Source of the DNA: Panagrolaimus kolymaensis
Lineage: Eukaryota > Nematoda > Chromadorea > Rhabditida > Panagrolaimidae
Direction of reading: 5' to 3'
NCBI GenBank assembly: GCA_028622995.1
Contig: JAJQJQ010000004.1
Coordinates: forward strand, 1,612,001-1,676,000
Length of the DNA stretch: 64,000 bases
Position 1 is the first letter of the stretch; the number at the start of each line of letters is the position of its first letter. The notes beneath the pieces are model-generated. The model was given only the letters and a program-made list of their open reading frames with translations. It searched no databases and had not been told where the DNA came from. This document shows positions 50,881 through 64,000 of the stretch, one piece after another. A program made the position numbers and the translations under genes.

Positions 50881-52702
50881 ATGCCTCGTCAACCCATTTT
50901 TAGATCTCATGAAGAGATAGAAGAAATAAAAAGGATTCGAAGAGAAAGAAATACAGAAATTCAAAGGATTCGAAGGCAAAAATTACGAGAAATCAATGAG
51001 GAGCAGAAACAACAACAAGAAATAAAAACCAAGGAAGGCATCGGTACTGGTAAGCTTGTAGTTTCCGAAAATTTATAATAACCTAATTAACTTAAATTTT
51101 AAAATTCTCAAAAAAGTTTCAATCTTTTTAACTGCGCACACAAAAAAGAAGAAGAAATGCTTTTAAGAGAGGTTCTGCGAGCTGATTCAAATCGGGCGGA
51201 ACAAAATTTTTTTTATTTTTTATTTTTCTTTACCAATCCGTTCTAAAAAATATTTAAAAATTATTGGCGTCAAGCTTTTTCTCAAAAAGTGAGCAGGATA
51301 TGCTAATTTTTTATATTGAAGTTGAAACCATGCATTAACTTCAAAAATTCAGCTAAATTCACCCATGAAATATAAAAATTTGATTTTTATCCAATATTAT
51401 GTAATCGATTGCGGGCTAATTTATGGTGTATACAATATATTTTTATGTACTGCAAAAATCTTATTAAAAATCGATTTGAAAAGTTCAAAGTCGTGTAACT
51501 TTTGATCTGTAACACAGACCGGGGCAGAGAAAAATACCCAAATAATCCCCAGAATCTCCTCTATTTTATGGGCAAAAAATTAAAATTTTGGAGCTACGGG
51601 GATTCTCAAGCCATAATTAAATGTGCGCGAAACCCCATTTTTAACGAGGAAAATGGAGTTTCTCACTTTTCTTCATCAATGAAAACAATTTGAACATAAT
51701 GCCAAAAACCAAAGTAGGAAAGTGAGAAACTCCATTTTCCTCGTTAAAAATGGGGTTTCGCGCACATTTAATTATGGCTTGAGAATCCCCGTAGCTCCAT
51801 AATTTTAATTTTTTGCCCATAAAATAGAGGAGATTCTGGGGATTATTTGGGTATTTTTCTCTGCCCCGGTCCGTGTTACAGATCAAAAGTTACACGACTT
51901 TGAACTTTTCAAATCGATTTTTAATAAGATTTTTGCAGTACATAAAAATATATTGTATACACCATAAATTAGCCCGCAATCGATTACATAATATTGGATA
52001 AAAATCAAATTTTTATACTTCATGGGTGAATTTAGCTGAATTTTTGAAGTTAATGCATGGTTTCAACTTCAATATAAAAAATTAGCATATCCTGCTCACT
52101 TTTTGAGAAAAAGCTTGACGCCAATAATTTTTAAATATTTTTTAGAACCGATTGGTAAAGAAAAATAAAAAATAAAAAAAATTTTGTTCCGCCGACTTCG
52201 AAAATCTTTAAATTTACTCGTAGAGTCTCTCTTAAGAGTGCAAAAAAGTATGTAATCACATTTTTTCAATACGAGCATTACTCAAATTTTTAATTTTTTA
52301 ATTTCAAAAACCTATTAAAAATTTAAATTACTAACGGATTTTTATTTTTATTTTCTAGATTATTGCCGTAATCGTCGTGTCAATGAAGATTTGAAACAAA
52401 AACGACGGCAACGAAACACTGAATTGCAAAGAATGCGACGAGCAAATTTATATAAACCAAAACATAAAAAGAAATCACCGGAAGAAGAGGAAGTATATTT
52501 AGCAAAGAGGCGTCAAAGAAACACTGAAATTCAAAGGCTTCGAAGACAAAAATTGAGGCAGCAAAAATCATTGGTTGTCACAACTTCAGAAAATGCTGAT
52601 GAAACAATAATAGCAGACGATACCCAAACCACTGAAGCTCTTTTAAATATTTTGCAATTATGTTTTACTCAACTTCAAAAAAATCATGAAAATGAACTTT
52701 GA
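50881..52702 (+). CDS. Arginine-rich protein with three RNTEIQR repeats
   Basis: Two exons (50881-51049, 52359-52702) join in frame to 170 residues. There is no signal peptide. Three copies of a basic helix-like motif occur: KRIRRERNTEIQRIRRQKLR, KRRQRNTELQRMRRANLY and KRRQRNTEIQRLRRQKLR, separated by charged spacers (INEEQKQQQ, SPEEEEVYLA). The C-terminal ~45 residues are less basic and could form an amphipathic helix (TEALLNILQLCFTQLQK). The repeats recall basic short-repeat DNA-binding proteins such as the STPR type, but the spacing differs and I cannot assign a family. A nuclear, nucleic-acid-binding role is inference from composition only. The single intron (51050-52358) carries the large palindrome at 51196-52192. 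Confidence 0.7.
51196..52192. mobile_element. Foldback element: near-perfect 474-bp inverted repeat
   Basis: The left arm 51196-51669 and right arm 51719-52192 are exact in length and differ at only about four positions, with a 49-bp spacer. Weaker inverted similarity with indels extends outwards to roughly 51157 and 52240 (TAAGAGAG and CTCTCTTA). There is no transposase; the apparent 60-80 codon frames in each arm are mirror copies of one another. It looks like a non-autonomous foldback transposon or a recent inverted duplication. In the pre-mRNA of the host gene it would form a long hairpin. Confidence 0.85.
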
Positions 52703-53052
52703 TCTCCCTCATTTTATTTTTTTTAATTTAAACGGTTCTAATATGTGTATGGACTTTTCTTATTAGAGATTAATAAGCATTTTTTTTTCGTAAATTTGAC
52801 AATCTTAATAATATTTTTTACTTATTTAACGTTTTTATTGGTTTACTGAAAATTTTTTAATAAAATTTTTTTATTTACTTCCACCTGTCTATTTTTTTCA
52901 AATTTTATATGTGTTTTTCACCTGAATTTGAAAGGGGAAAAAATTTAAATTTTACCACGCCTATGAGAAAATTGTAAAATTTTTTAACAACAAAGTTGCA
53001 CCTTTTTTTACTTTCTTGCTATTTGGGGTAAAGATTGTTATGTCACAAAAAA
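52703..53052. other. Intergenic between arginine-rich and chemoreceptor genes
   Basis: About 350 bp of AT-rich DNA; no feature seen. Confidence 0.4.
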
Positions 53053-54601
53053 ATGACCTTAGATGAGGATATACGTTCAACAGAAACAATTTATTTGTTT
53101 ACCATGAGAATTATTGGAGGATTATGTGTTTTTATTTCCGTGATTACAGTATTTTTAATTTTAAAGCATTCATCCAAAGAAATGAAACATTATAAATGGA
53201 TGTTATTAAATCAAACTGTAAGGAAGTTTTAGAACTTTGAAGAGAAAGCTAAAATGGATGAAACTATATTGGTCTAAAAAAAAATTAAAGCTTAGGGTTT
53301 TATTCAAAAAAAAAAGTTTTTAGTTATGGACATGTAATTTTGGTCTCCTACTCGGACTTCTTTGGATTCCAATTCCATTATTTCCTGCTATGGCAGCGTA
53401 TATTCGTGGCCCATTAGTAATTTTAGGTAAAAATGGAGCTCACATAATTATGGTAAATTTTCTCTCTCTCATTTTTACTCCTTCATCTTCTAAAAAAATT
53501 TAGTGTGTTTTGTCGGGCTCAGCATTGTGTATTTCAAGTTCCATTCTTGTTGAATTATTCTTTCGTTATGCTACCATAGCGAGGCTACATATTTACCACA
53601 CGATGACAAGCTATAAAATGATACCAATTATGGCTGTAATAAATTTTATTAGCTTTGGTTCAGGTTTTGGAATAAATTATATGGCAAATGTTCGATTTAC
53701 AGTTTTAAGAAATGTTACGCTTGAAGTGAGTTCATTTATCAACATGAGCCAAAGAAAATATATTGACAACTTTGAAACTAACTAAATTTTCCATACATTT
53801 AAAAACTCTAACTTTTAGGTTATTCCTGATTTACAATCCATATTTGATAGGGAAGTTGTATTTGGTTATACTTTGGAAAATCCTTACATCATTGCTTATG
53901 GCGCATATACACTATTATTTTTTCTTTCTTTTTCTATTATTGCAAATATTTTAATTTGGCTCCTTGTTCGATCTCTTTATAAACAAAAAACTTTAATGAG
54001 TAAACAAAAATTTAATATGCAATTATCCCTTTTTATTGCCATCGCAATTCAGGTTACTTTTTTTGGAGATTATCTCAAGTTCGATTTTGAAATGATAGTT
54101 TTTAGTTTTTTATTCCATTTTTATTTGGTGTGGTTCCAACTTCAGTTGTAACTATTTTGGTTCAACTTCACTTTAAAAATATTACAGGTAAAATACGAGG
54201 GATTTATTTTTATTTTAAATGCAACTCAATTTTTTTCTTCAGAAATTTGTGAAATTTGTCTTTGCCTTGGTTGCTTGCATACAGTATTCTCAAATTTAAC
54301 TACTGTAATCATGGTAAAACCATATCGTAAAGCAGCGATAAAATATTTTGCAACATTTATATTTTTAATAACTGGAAGAAAAGTTAAATGGGCCCAAACC
54401 GGTTTCACAAATATTATTCAAAATCCAAGCGTTAAAGGGTTAGCAAGCTCTTATCCAACTACAAACGTCACAAATTACAGGTTCGAAAATCTTTATGCCA
54501 TTACGATTATTCCTATGAAAACAAACTTTCGACTATTTTTCAGAATATCTCATACACCCCAAAGGGTTCCTTCACCAAAAGCAATGTCACCAATTGGGTA
54601 A
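53053..54601 (+). CDS. Nematode serpentine (seven-transmembrane) chemoreceptor
   Basis: Seven exons (53053-53217, 53324-53452, 53504-53725, 53819-54052, 54106-54187, 54243-54480, 54544-54601) join in frame to 375 residues. Hydrophobic stretches fit seven membrane helices. Helix 1 (IIGGLCVFISVITVFLIL) is followed by KEMKHYKWMLLNQT, a loop form typical of the Str/Srh/Sri group, and IMVKPYRKA follows helix 7. The first ATG (53040) gives a stop after eight codons, so 53053 is preferred. The last intron (54481-54543) is 63 bp, a multiple of three without stops, so retention would add 21 residues. Such receptors detect odorants in sensory neurons and would couple to G-alpha subunits; the ligand is unknown. 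I am sure of the nematode chemoreceptor class, less so of the subfamily. Confidence 0.8.
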
Positions 54602-54688
54602 AAAATAAACTAATTAAAAAGAATTTTATGAAAAGATAAATATTCTTTATTAACAAATTAAATATAAACATAACAACAAATTAAATTT

Positions 54689-55054
54689 TTAAGTAGAATC
54701 AGGAATTGAAATAGTAACCGAAGCAATTGCATAAGCATGAATAAAAGTAAAATGGGATTCATGGTGTTGAGTAACTTGAACATTGGCATATGTAAGAGTT
54801 TTAGCTCCATCGGAATTTTCACTATACGATGGACCAGTAGTAAAATGCCAATAATGGGGATAAGAAGGATAAAATGGAAAAGATCCATATTGAGTAGTTG
54901 TTGTTGGAGAAGGATACAATAACTCATGTTTAGGATAAATTTCAATATCAAATTTAGGATTTATTGAGAATGTGTTCCAATAATGCCCATAATTTTGGCA
55001 TAAAATAAATGGAAGAATCATTGAAAGAGTCAAACTAAAACATATTGGATCCAT
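54689..55054 (-). CDS. Small secreted Tyr/Pro/His-rich protein
   Basis: A single open frame of 121 residues. The start at 55054 gives a good signal peptide (MDPICFSLTLSMILPFILCQ); an upstream in-frame start would put a basic segment before it. The mature part is rich in Tyr, Pro, Ser and His (YGSFPFYPSYPHYWHF) and ends in a less biased section (TFIHAYAIASVTISIPDST). There are no cysteines after the signal peptide. No family recognised; it may be a structural or cuticular protein. It is convergent with the chemoreceptor gene, 87 bp apart. Confidence 0.6.
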   Translation of the reverse strand: MDPICFSLTLSMILPFILCQNYGHYWNTFSINPKFDIEIYPKHELLYPSPTTTTQYGSFPFYPSYPHYWHFTTGPSYSENSDGAKTLTYANVQVTQHHESHFTFIHAYAIASVTISIPDST

Positions 55055-55911
55055 TTTTAATGAATAGGATCTCTTTTTTTTCTGAAGCTTCAGAAGGAAA
55101 AATAAAACAATCAATCATTGACCCTTCACTTGCTGTTTATTGACTTTTCCACCTTTTTTGACATAGAAAAACATGGTTTTTTGATGTTTCTTGCTTTTCA
55201 ATTAAAAAAGAAACATCATGTTGTTATTTTAGATTGAAGCTTTAATTGTTTGCAAATACTTGTTTAAAATTAAAAGAAACATTCTTTTATTTTTCACAAA
55301 AACATGAGATATAAAAACAAAGCTATAAAGATTTTTTTAATTGTAAACAACAAGATTGCAAAAAATTTGAATAAATATCAACGATTGGAAAAATGAAGAA
55401 ACTTTAGCAAAAAAATAATAAATAAAAGCTGCGATCGACGTTCAAAGCTTCCATTTTTGAATTTTTATCCGCTCTCAAAACGACGACTCATACTGTCAAA
55501 TCTTCGCTTCTTCGATGGCATTTGACAATTTTCTTTATTCGTGTTTGCTTCCTTTTTCGATTCCTTTCATCATTAATAAATTTTCTGAGAATTATTTACC
55601 CCATTTTTTTTTTAATTGTTATCCATCTTCTGATAGTTGTTTATCCTCAAATCACTTTATTCATCTTTTTGTTTGAAAATAAAAAAATCTTTAGACTACC
55701 TTTCGTGACACATTCATTTATGTTTAGCCGAAATCTCATCGGCATCGAGAATTGTTCCAAGAAATCGGTTTATTATAACTTTACATTACAGGGCTTCATT
55801 GGTACGTCATCAAATCAATTTACTTCTGAATCTTCAAAAGTACTAAAAGAAAAAGCTGAAACAAGACTTGGCAATCAAAATCAAGAATATCTTTAAGCTT
55901 TAATAGAAAAG
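55055..55911. other. Divergent intergenic region upstream of the helicase gene
   Basis: This serves as upstream DNA for both the small secreted gene (leftward) and the helicase (rightward). It contains a hairpin-like pair GATGTTTCTT / AAGAAACATC near 55179 and 55210. The short open frame in its right part is listed separately. Confidence 0.4.
55720..55896 (+). other. Short upstream open frame, uncertain
   Basis: 58 codons from ATG 55720 to TAA 55894-55896, ending 15 bp before the helicase ATG. The later half (SSKVLKEKAETRLGNQNQEY) has protein-like composition, and a TTACAG acceptor-like site lies inside it. It may be an upstream ORF, part of a small gene or leader sequence. Confidence 0.2.
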
Positions 55912-57944
<2,033 letters not shown>

Positions 57945-59824
57945 ATCTTATTTTATTTCCTTTTTTGTTTTGTTTTGTGCTTTTGTTTTTTGAATAAAAG
58001 TTTTATTATATTGTGTTATTATTGTAAAAGATGTTTATGGTATCGCAGTAGAACGGTTATTACGAAGAATAGCATGTCTTCTCATCATTGCTTTTATGAC
58101 TACATTGCAAATATTTACTTTATAAGAATATTCAAACGTTTTTTAAAGAATAAAAACCTCTTGAAAAACTTTGCAAAAGTTCATATCTTAGGTACAAAGT
58201 TTCGTAAAAAAAACATGCATTTTCGTGGGACAATCCAAAATAAACTTTAGCCGTACTAAAGTATGAATAACTAAAATTAACATCATATCATAATTAATCC
58301 TTTCTTTTTCTTTGGCACACTTAGGATATCAAAATAAATCATTTCAGTGTTCCATTAAAGACCTTTTTTGCACCATTATCTTTAAAATAATAATGAATGT
58401 AGTTTCGAGCAAAATGGAATATCGCTGAAATGTCTTCATGTTTGTTTCTCAATGAAAGTACTTTCACTCTTATATCAGTCGAAATCCCTTTTTAAATTAA
58501 TTTACTGCAGCAAATAAGCTTGAAACCTCTAAAAATAACAAAGTTTTTTTTATTTTTTACTTTCTCAAAGTTGTGAAAGGAAAAGAAGCTATGTATGTAC
58601 TCATTTATTGACGACGTCACAACACACAATTCTCTTCGACGATGCCTCCTCTTCTTTGTGAAAGAATTAAATCTAAAGAATTTAAAATAAGAAAGCATTG
58701 AATGAATACATTAATAAATTTATTACAAAAACACTATAATCAAATAACCTTTATTTAATCACGGTTTAATTTTTTTTTCTAACTTTGGACTTCGAGGTTT
58801 GGAAATAAGTTAAAACACAAAAAAAATTAAGGATGTTCTTTCTTTCCGAAGATATGCTTGAAATGATTTTACAATCGGAATTCGTCATGGAAGTACATTC
58901 CGCTTCAAAGAATTTTACAATGTTTGTTTTTCATCCATGTTTTTTTTTTGCATTGCTTTGCTTGGAATTAAAAATAGTTGCTTGAATTATACATATATCA
59001 ACGTAAGCTGTTATTGTTGTCGTTTAAAAAAAAACCATGAAACATTTTTTTGAACTTTACACTTTTGCTTTTTATTGATATCAAATAAAACACTTCTTCG
59101 ATATTTATAAGACAAAAAATGGATGCTTGAATCTCTAATTTATGTGGCAGCGGCGTATAAGCTTGAAGAATGTCATCGCTACAGTAATCCTCAACCATCC
59201 GCTCGCTACATAGTTGAATCTAGCATATTTCTCATTTCAGAATCTCAATATCAAATTCATATCCTTCTTATCAAGTTTCTCGAACACTATTTTTTTTTTT
59301 GCACTTTTGTCAGGTAAGCTTCCAATTACCCTACATAATCATCTTCGTCATATTCAAAACTCGCTCATTTTCTTTGGAATTGTTCTATGTATCCTTCGGC
59401 AAAAAAACTTTTTTGCAAGTTTTTTTATTCTTCATTTTCTTACGTTTCGTTTTTATTTTTGAAAAACAAAAAAGGCCTCAATCTAATTGTCTTTATTTTA
59501 TAAGAGGAAGAAGAGGAGGAAAAAAAGAAGAAGACACGCGGAACGTCCCCTTTTTTTTCGTTCTTTTTCTTGATTGAAAGTAGTGCCGACAGATTTCTTT
59601 CCCCTTTTTTTACTTACTTATTCATCTTGTCCACGCCAATTTATTCGCTTCTAGCCCTAAGGGTATAAGATAGATTTTCTAAAAAAACCTATATGGCTTT
59701 TAAGCTTTCGAATATCCATCCTTCCATTTGCAAAAAAAGAAAAAGCTTTTATTTTATATTTTTTTCTTTGGATATTAAGATTTTTTTTATAAAAAAAGAT
59801 TATGGTAGAATAAATTTTTAGGCG
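57945..59824. other. Intergenic between helicase and receptor genes
   Basis: 1.9 kb with T-rich and A-rich tracts. Weak frames occur at 58998-59198 (minus) and 59123-59317 (plus), with no recognisable family. The receptor's promoter should lie here; a TTTTTAG acceptor ends three bases before its start codon. Confidence 0.4.
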
Positions 59825-62176
59825 ATGATGAGGTCAATTGTGAATGATTCAAAATCTTTTGAAAATGATTTAGTTTCAATGCAATCAATGCAGGAGATTG
59901 ACACCTTTGAAAGATTTGAAGATTTTGAAACTGCTGCTGAAACTTCTGCGGGTGCTACTTTAATGTATGATAATCCCAATGCTGAACATCTGGATAGAGC
60001 CGCACTTTTTCGAGTGAGTTTTCACTGTATTAAAGCCCTTCAACTCATTTTTACCGTATAACTTTTTCTTTTATTTTTGTAGTCATTTTTAATGGAAATG
60101 AATCAATCGGACACTTCAATGATGGTTGATTATTCATCATTTCCTAAACCTGCAACAAATTATGTTAAAATGATTTCCGTCATAGTTTGCAATGTTTTGG
60201 GTTGCTTATGTTTACTTTTAAATTTATTTGTAATATTTGCGCTCATTCGAAATCGTCGCAGAGTTTTACGAAATTTTTTTATGTTTTGGTTTTACATTGT
60301 GCCATCGTGGATCTCATTCGTGGAACATGCTTAATTGCATGGGGAATGCCACATTTGGTTATAAATAATATGCACTCCATGCGTGATCGATTGCTAGCAT
60401 TAAAGGTTGGTGAAAATTGACAAGATTTTTAGATTTAAAATGAGTTTTTAGATAAATCAATTTACATTGGTTATTTTACGATCATGCAATCTTTTAACGA
60501 TATTTAATTTATTGGTTTTTACAACTAATGAATTCATCGTAATTAAATATCCCCTTCATTATCGGCGATGTTTTCGACGAAGAACAGTGCTTATGATTTT
60601 AGCTGCGAGGTTAGTTTTACTTTTAATTTCCAACTCTCTGCTTCAAAGGAAAATCTGATACTATTTTAAAGATTTATTAAAATTTCAAACCTTTGTAAGG
60701 AAAGTTAATACCTTTTAATTTTTTCAGTTGGCTCATAAGCCTCTTCTTTGCTGTCGGTTCAGTATTTTCCAACTTTTTTGAATCAGCCCATTCAATTCTC
60801 GTCCTCAACAGCAATACCGTAATTTTCCGTAATGGTACTGATCCATCAAGCGAAGTCACTCGTCGTGAACTTGCTGGTGTTTCAATTAATGTTGTTTCAA
60901 TGTTAATGATTTTTGTTTTATGTTATCTTTGCTTATTTATTGTTTTAATTTGTTATGGAACCATTTTGCGTACCATTCGTCGATTCCATAGCTTCGATGA
61001 TAAAGGCCGCTTTCATTCTGAAGAAAGTCAACGAATTACAAATCGTTCATTTTATTGTAAACATGATGATTCTTTGAAAACTAATGCAAGTTCATCAACG
61101 GATTTTGATGGATGCAATGGTTGTCAAACAACTCCAAATCGTCGATGTAATAGTCATCGAAAATGGAAAACACATTTAATGAGTCGACATAAATATTTGA
61201 TTGTAATTGGCACAGTACTTTTTGTTGATGTTTTATTTTTATTTCCATATAGTGGCATTCAACTTGTAGCATTTTTACATTTAAATAATATGCTTACAAC
61301 AAGTCCAAAATCAACCATGATTCGATGGGGATTACAAGTAAGTTTGCTAAAAAGAAAGAAATTTCTTTATTTTCGATTATTTCTAAAAAAAATAAGCTTT
61401 TTAATCTTTGACTTATTTCAGATTCTCATTGGCATCCATTCAGTTTGTCAACCACTTTGTTATTTCCGTATGAATGAATTCCGACGACTTGCTTGCTGTG
61501 GTCAAAAGCCGCTAAACCGTTCTAAATCATTTAGTCAGTTGCATAAATCTTTTGGTACACAAAAAGAAAAAGTTTTCCCCTTTTTTGCTTTTCGCTTTTT
61601 ATCTTTCAATTTTTCGACTTTCAATTTTATAGAAAAAATCCTTGAAATCAAAAACTATCAACCTCGAATGTGCTTCCATACTTTTCTTTACTTTTTTTTC
61701 TGAAAATTTTTTGAGCTGAAAATTGTAACAAATTTGTTGCAATTTTTGCTCGTTTTTTCTTTTCATGAAATAAAATATTTCCATTTATTTTAGGTCAAAC
61801 GAAAGACCAAATTGGAACAAATGAAGAAGAATTGGCACTTAAAGAAAATCAAAGTCGTGAACTTGTTTGCGAACCTCTGATTAAAGGGGATCATGGAGTG
61901 GCAGAATCTGATGATGATCATAGTTGCCTCAATGGAACTTGTTCTGGAACAATCACAACTAAAATAGACTCACAATTTCTTGGAACCAATTGGACGAGAA
62001 TTGGTTCATCTAAATTTAGGCGTTATGGGCCTCAAGATGAGGATGCAGAAAGCAGACAAAAATTGAGCACCTTGAGTGGACTTCGCTCGAGTACATGTTG
62101 TGATCCAGAAAGCTTTTTTGAAAAAGATGATGGAGGAGGAGGACATGGAAAATTTGGAATTAATGGTGATTTTTAA
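59825..62176 (+). pseudogene. Atypical rhodopsin-like GPCR with apparent one-base frameshift
   Basis: Six exons (59825-60013, 60083-60405, 60452-60609, 60728-61337, 61422-61554, 61794-62176) give 598 codons only if one base is added in exon 2. The frame breaks at a run of seven T at 60284-60290 in helix 2: upstream reads ...RRRVLRNFF and the next frame continues as YVLVLHCAIVDL, a normal helix 2. It may be an assembly error, a null allele or a real pseudogene; all other exons are intact, so error seems likeliest. The N-terminus is long (~90 residues) with an NQS site, loop 3 is long and basic, and the ~180-residue tail holds a GGGG run. The DRY motif after helix 3 is replaced by NEF (TTNEFIVIKYPL) and NPxxY by QPLCY. 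The ligand is unknown; peptide-type receptor is a guess. Confidence 0.75.
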
Positions 62177-62715
62177 AAATAATTTAACCCGACTAATACT
62201 TTAAAAAAATGTATGTATTTATAATTAAATAATAAATTTATTTATGCCATAAATTAAAGTTACCGTAATCTAATTGACACACATCTTCCAAAAAAAATAT
62301 GCTACTACAAAGTACTCATTTGTTTAATGATTTTTGGATTTTTACTGGTTTATCTGACCTTTAAAATTGACAAACAAAGGACAGATAAAAAAGATAGCAA
62401 AACAAAAAAAAGCTATCAATCTAATTATTTTATATCAAAAGGAAAAATAACCAAAAGTGTAAATTGATCAATGCTACTGTTTCTGTGGTTAAAACCTTAT
62501 CGAATCGATTGTTTGTTATGACTGGGTTAGATCGATGAATAAAGAAGAAGACATAACTAACTTTTCTTTTAGTCTTTTTGTTCGCAGTTTTAGACTTTTA
62601 AAATTATCATCACGAATAATTAATATAGCTATAATATTTTTAAAATGGGTTTTAAAATTTTGTTTTAATTTTGCTTTTAATTTCCAGTTTTTTTTGATAC
62701 TTCAAAGTTTGTAAA
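62177..62715. other. Intergenic between receptor and hydroxyacid oxidase
   Basis: AT-rich DNA with several AATAAA-like sites just after the receptor stop (about 62228-62240). No gene seen. Confidence 0.4.
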
Positions 62716-64000
62716 ATGAGCGGTGGTGGAGGAAAAGGATACGAAGTGAGTATCTTTTTCAATTTCGTTTCTCTCTGACTCTATTGACCATTTTAAGTCC
62801 TTGAAATCATACATTTCCATCGCGGATATTGAAGCTCGAGCTTTGGATTTACTACCAAAAGCTGTTCGAGATTATTATCAATCGGGTGCAGATGATGAAT
62901 CTACAGTTGTAAGAAATCGTACAGCATTCAAAAAATATTTAATTCGACCTCGAGTTCTTGTGGACATCCAAAATTTAAATACCAAAGTTACCATTTCATT
63001 TTCACCTCGTGAAACTTATACCTTTGATTATCCAATTGGAATTGCTCCAAGTGCATTTCATCGAATGGCACATCCTAAAGGCGAGCTTGCTACTTGTAAA
63101 GCAGCGGGTGAAACTCGAACATTGATGATTTGTTCAACGCTTGCGACCACTCGACTTGAAGACATTGCTCAAACAGCGCCGATGGATACAAATCTTTGGT
63201 TTCAACTTTATGTTTATCGAGATCGTCGAATTACAGAAGATCTCGTCAATCGAGCAATTAATTCAGGATATCGAGCTTTGGTTTTAACCGTTGATGCTCC
63301 AATGATGGGACGACGAAGGGCAGATGAGAGAAATGGATTTGAATTGCCTTCACATTTAAAAATGGAAAATTTTGATGCTGAATTAATGGCCAGAACTTTC
63401 AAAGGAAAGGAAGGAGCATCGGGTTTCGGCGAATACGTTAAAAATATGTTTGATTTAACATTAAATTGGGATGATTTAAAATGGCTTGTTGAATATTCTA
63501 AAATTCCTGTAAGCTTCATTTAAAAAATACATAAAATTTCTTTCTTTACCATTTTAAAAAGGTATTAAAAAAGAAACAGAAAATCTTGAATATTTTAGGT
63601 AATTGTAAAAGGCATCGTTCGAGGCTGTGATGCCATCAAAGCTATTGATGCTGGAGCTCGTGGAATTGTAGTTTCCAATCATGGTGGTCGACAAATTGAA
63701 TCTACGGTTTCTACTGTAACTTCTTCAATCCTTTACTCTTCAAAGAAAACAATCTCTTTCAGATTGAAGCCCTTCCTGAAATTGTTCAAGCAGTAAATGG
63801 TCGATGCCCTGTTTTTGTTGATGGTGGAATTCGTTCTGGTTCAGATATTTACAAATGCATTGCACTCGGCGCAGATATGGTTTTTATTGGAAGACCAATA
63901 ATTTATGGCCTTGCTGTTGGAGTAAGCTTTAATCTCTTAAAAGTTGTTTATAAAAGTTTACGGTATTCAGGGAGACGAAGGCGTAAGACATGTAATTGAA
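62716..64000 (+). CDS. FMN-dependent 2-hydroxyacid (glycolate) oxidase, 5' part
   Basis: Exons 62716-62745, 62798-63508, 63599-63706, 63763-63921 and 63971 onward stay in frame; the gene runs off the right edge. About 346 residues are visible of a usual ~360-370. The enzyme oxidises glycolate or longer 2-hydroxyacids to 2-oxoacids with O2, making H2O2, usually in peroxisomes; a peroxisomal C-terminal signal would lie beyond the window. Family motifs are intact: [50 protein letters not shown], the catalytic His in SNHGGRQ (about residue 275), DGGIRSG and [10 protein letters not shown] for flavin phosphate binding, then GDEGV. The TAP-like motif is AP-S-A and Met/Ala differences near substrate residues could alter specificity. 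HAO1 versus HAO2 type is not decided. Confidence 0.93.

Noticed and set aside
51502..51886. Two similar 63-81 codon frames as a duplicated gene
   Set aside because: They are the same sequence read from the two arms of the palindrome, without domain or splice support.
54481..54543. Coding sequence through the last chemoreceptor intron
   Set aside because: The segment stays open, but has a GT start, a TTTTTCAG end and a 63-bp length typical of introns here; retention is possible but less likely.

Overview
The window looks like nuclear DNA of a free-living or parasitic nematode outside the genus Caenorhabditis. The evidence is AT-rich sequence, genes cut into short exons by mostly 45-700 bp introns ending in TTTTAG or TTTCAG, probable spliced-leader acceptors a few bases before start codons, and nematode gene families (a hedgehog-related quahog/warthog gene, a serpentine chemoreceptor, a TWK-type K2P channel, an NK-2 homeobox gene). 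Exon models below were joined by hand; each complete model keeps one reading frame to its stop, except the second receptor gene, which is one base short.

Left part (1-12573): the 3' end of a short-chain dehydrogenase (+), then four genes on the minus strand: a G-protein alpha subunit (351 aa), a small secreted cysteine-rich protein (207 aa), a K2P potassium channel (476 aa) and an NK-2 class homeobox gene (302 aa). The homeobox gene lies between two ~290 bp inverted copies about 4.2 kb apart. A gene-poor stretch follows to about 19.3 kb.

Middle (19311-39265): a ~20 kb satellite array of 17 clean monomers (873-1123 bp) preceded by one old, divergent edge monomer. Monomers fall into types A, B, C and B' and form a near-identical 3.2 kb A-B-C higher-order unit. 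Each carries a 36-bp minisatellite with a variable number of units, a tRNA-like module with RNA polymerase III box A (and a decayed box B) on the minus strand, and a ~405 bp core that is almost identical in all types. This array is the most unusual thing in the window.

Right part (40146-64000), mostly plus strand: a small acidic secreted protein that may be a peptide precursor; a 1199-aa quahog-like hedgehog-related protein with a C-terminal Hint domain, whose sixth intron holds a complete antisense GLUT-type glucose transporter gene (550 aa); a small arginine-rich repeat protein whose single intron contains a near-perfect 474-bp-arm palindrome; a serpentine chemoreceptor and a convergent small secreted protein; a DDX5/p68-like DEAD-box RNA helicase; an atypical rhodopsin-like receptor with an apparent one-base frameshift; and the 5' part of an FMN-dependent 2-hydroxyacid oxidase. 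The genes do not form one pathway; many concern signalling (G alpha, K2P, two receptors, hedgehog-related, possible peptide) but nothing here shows that they act together.
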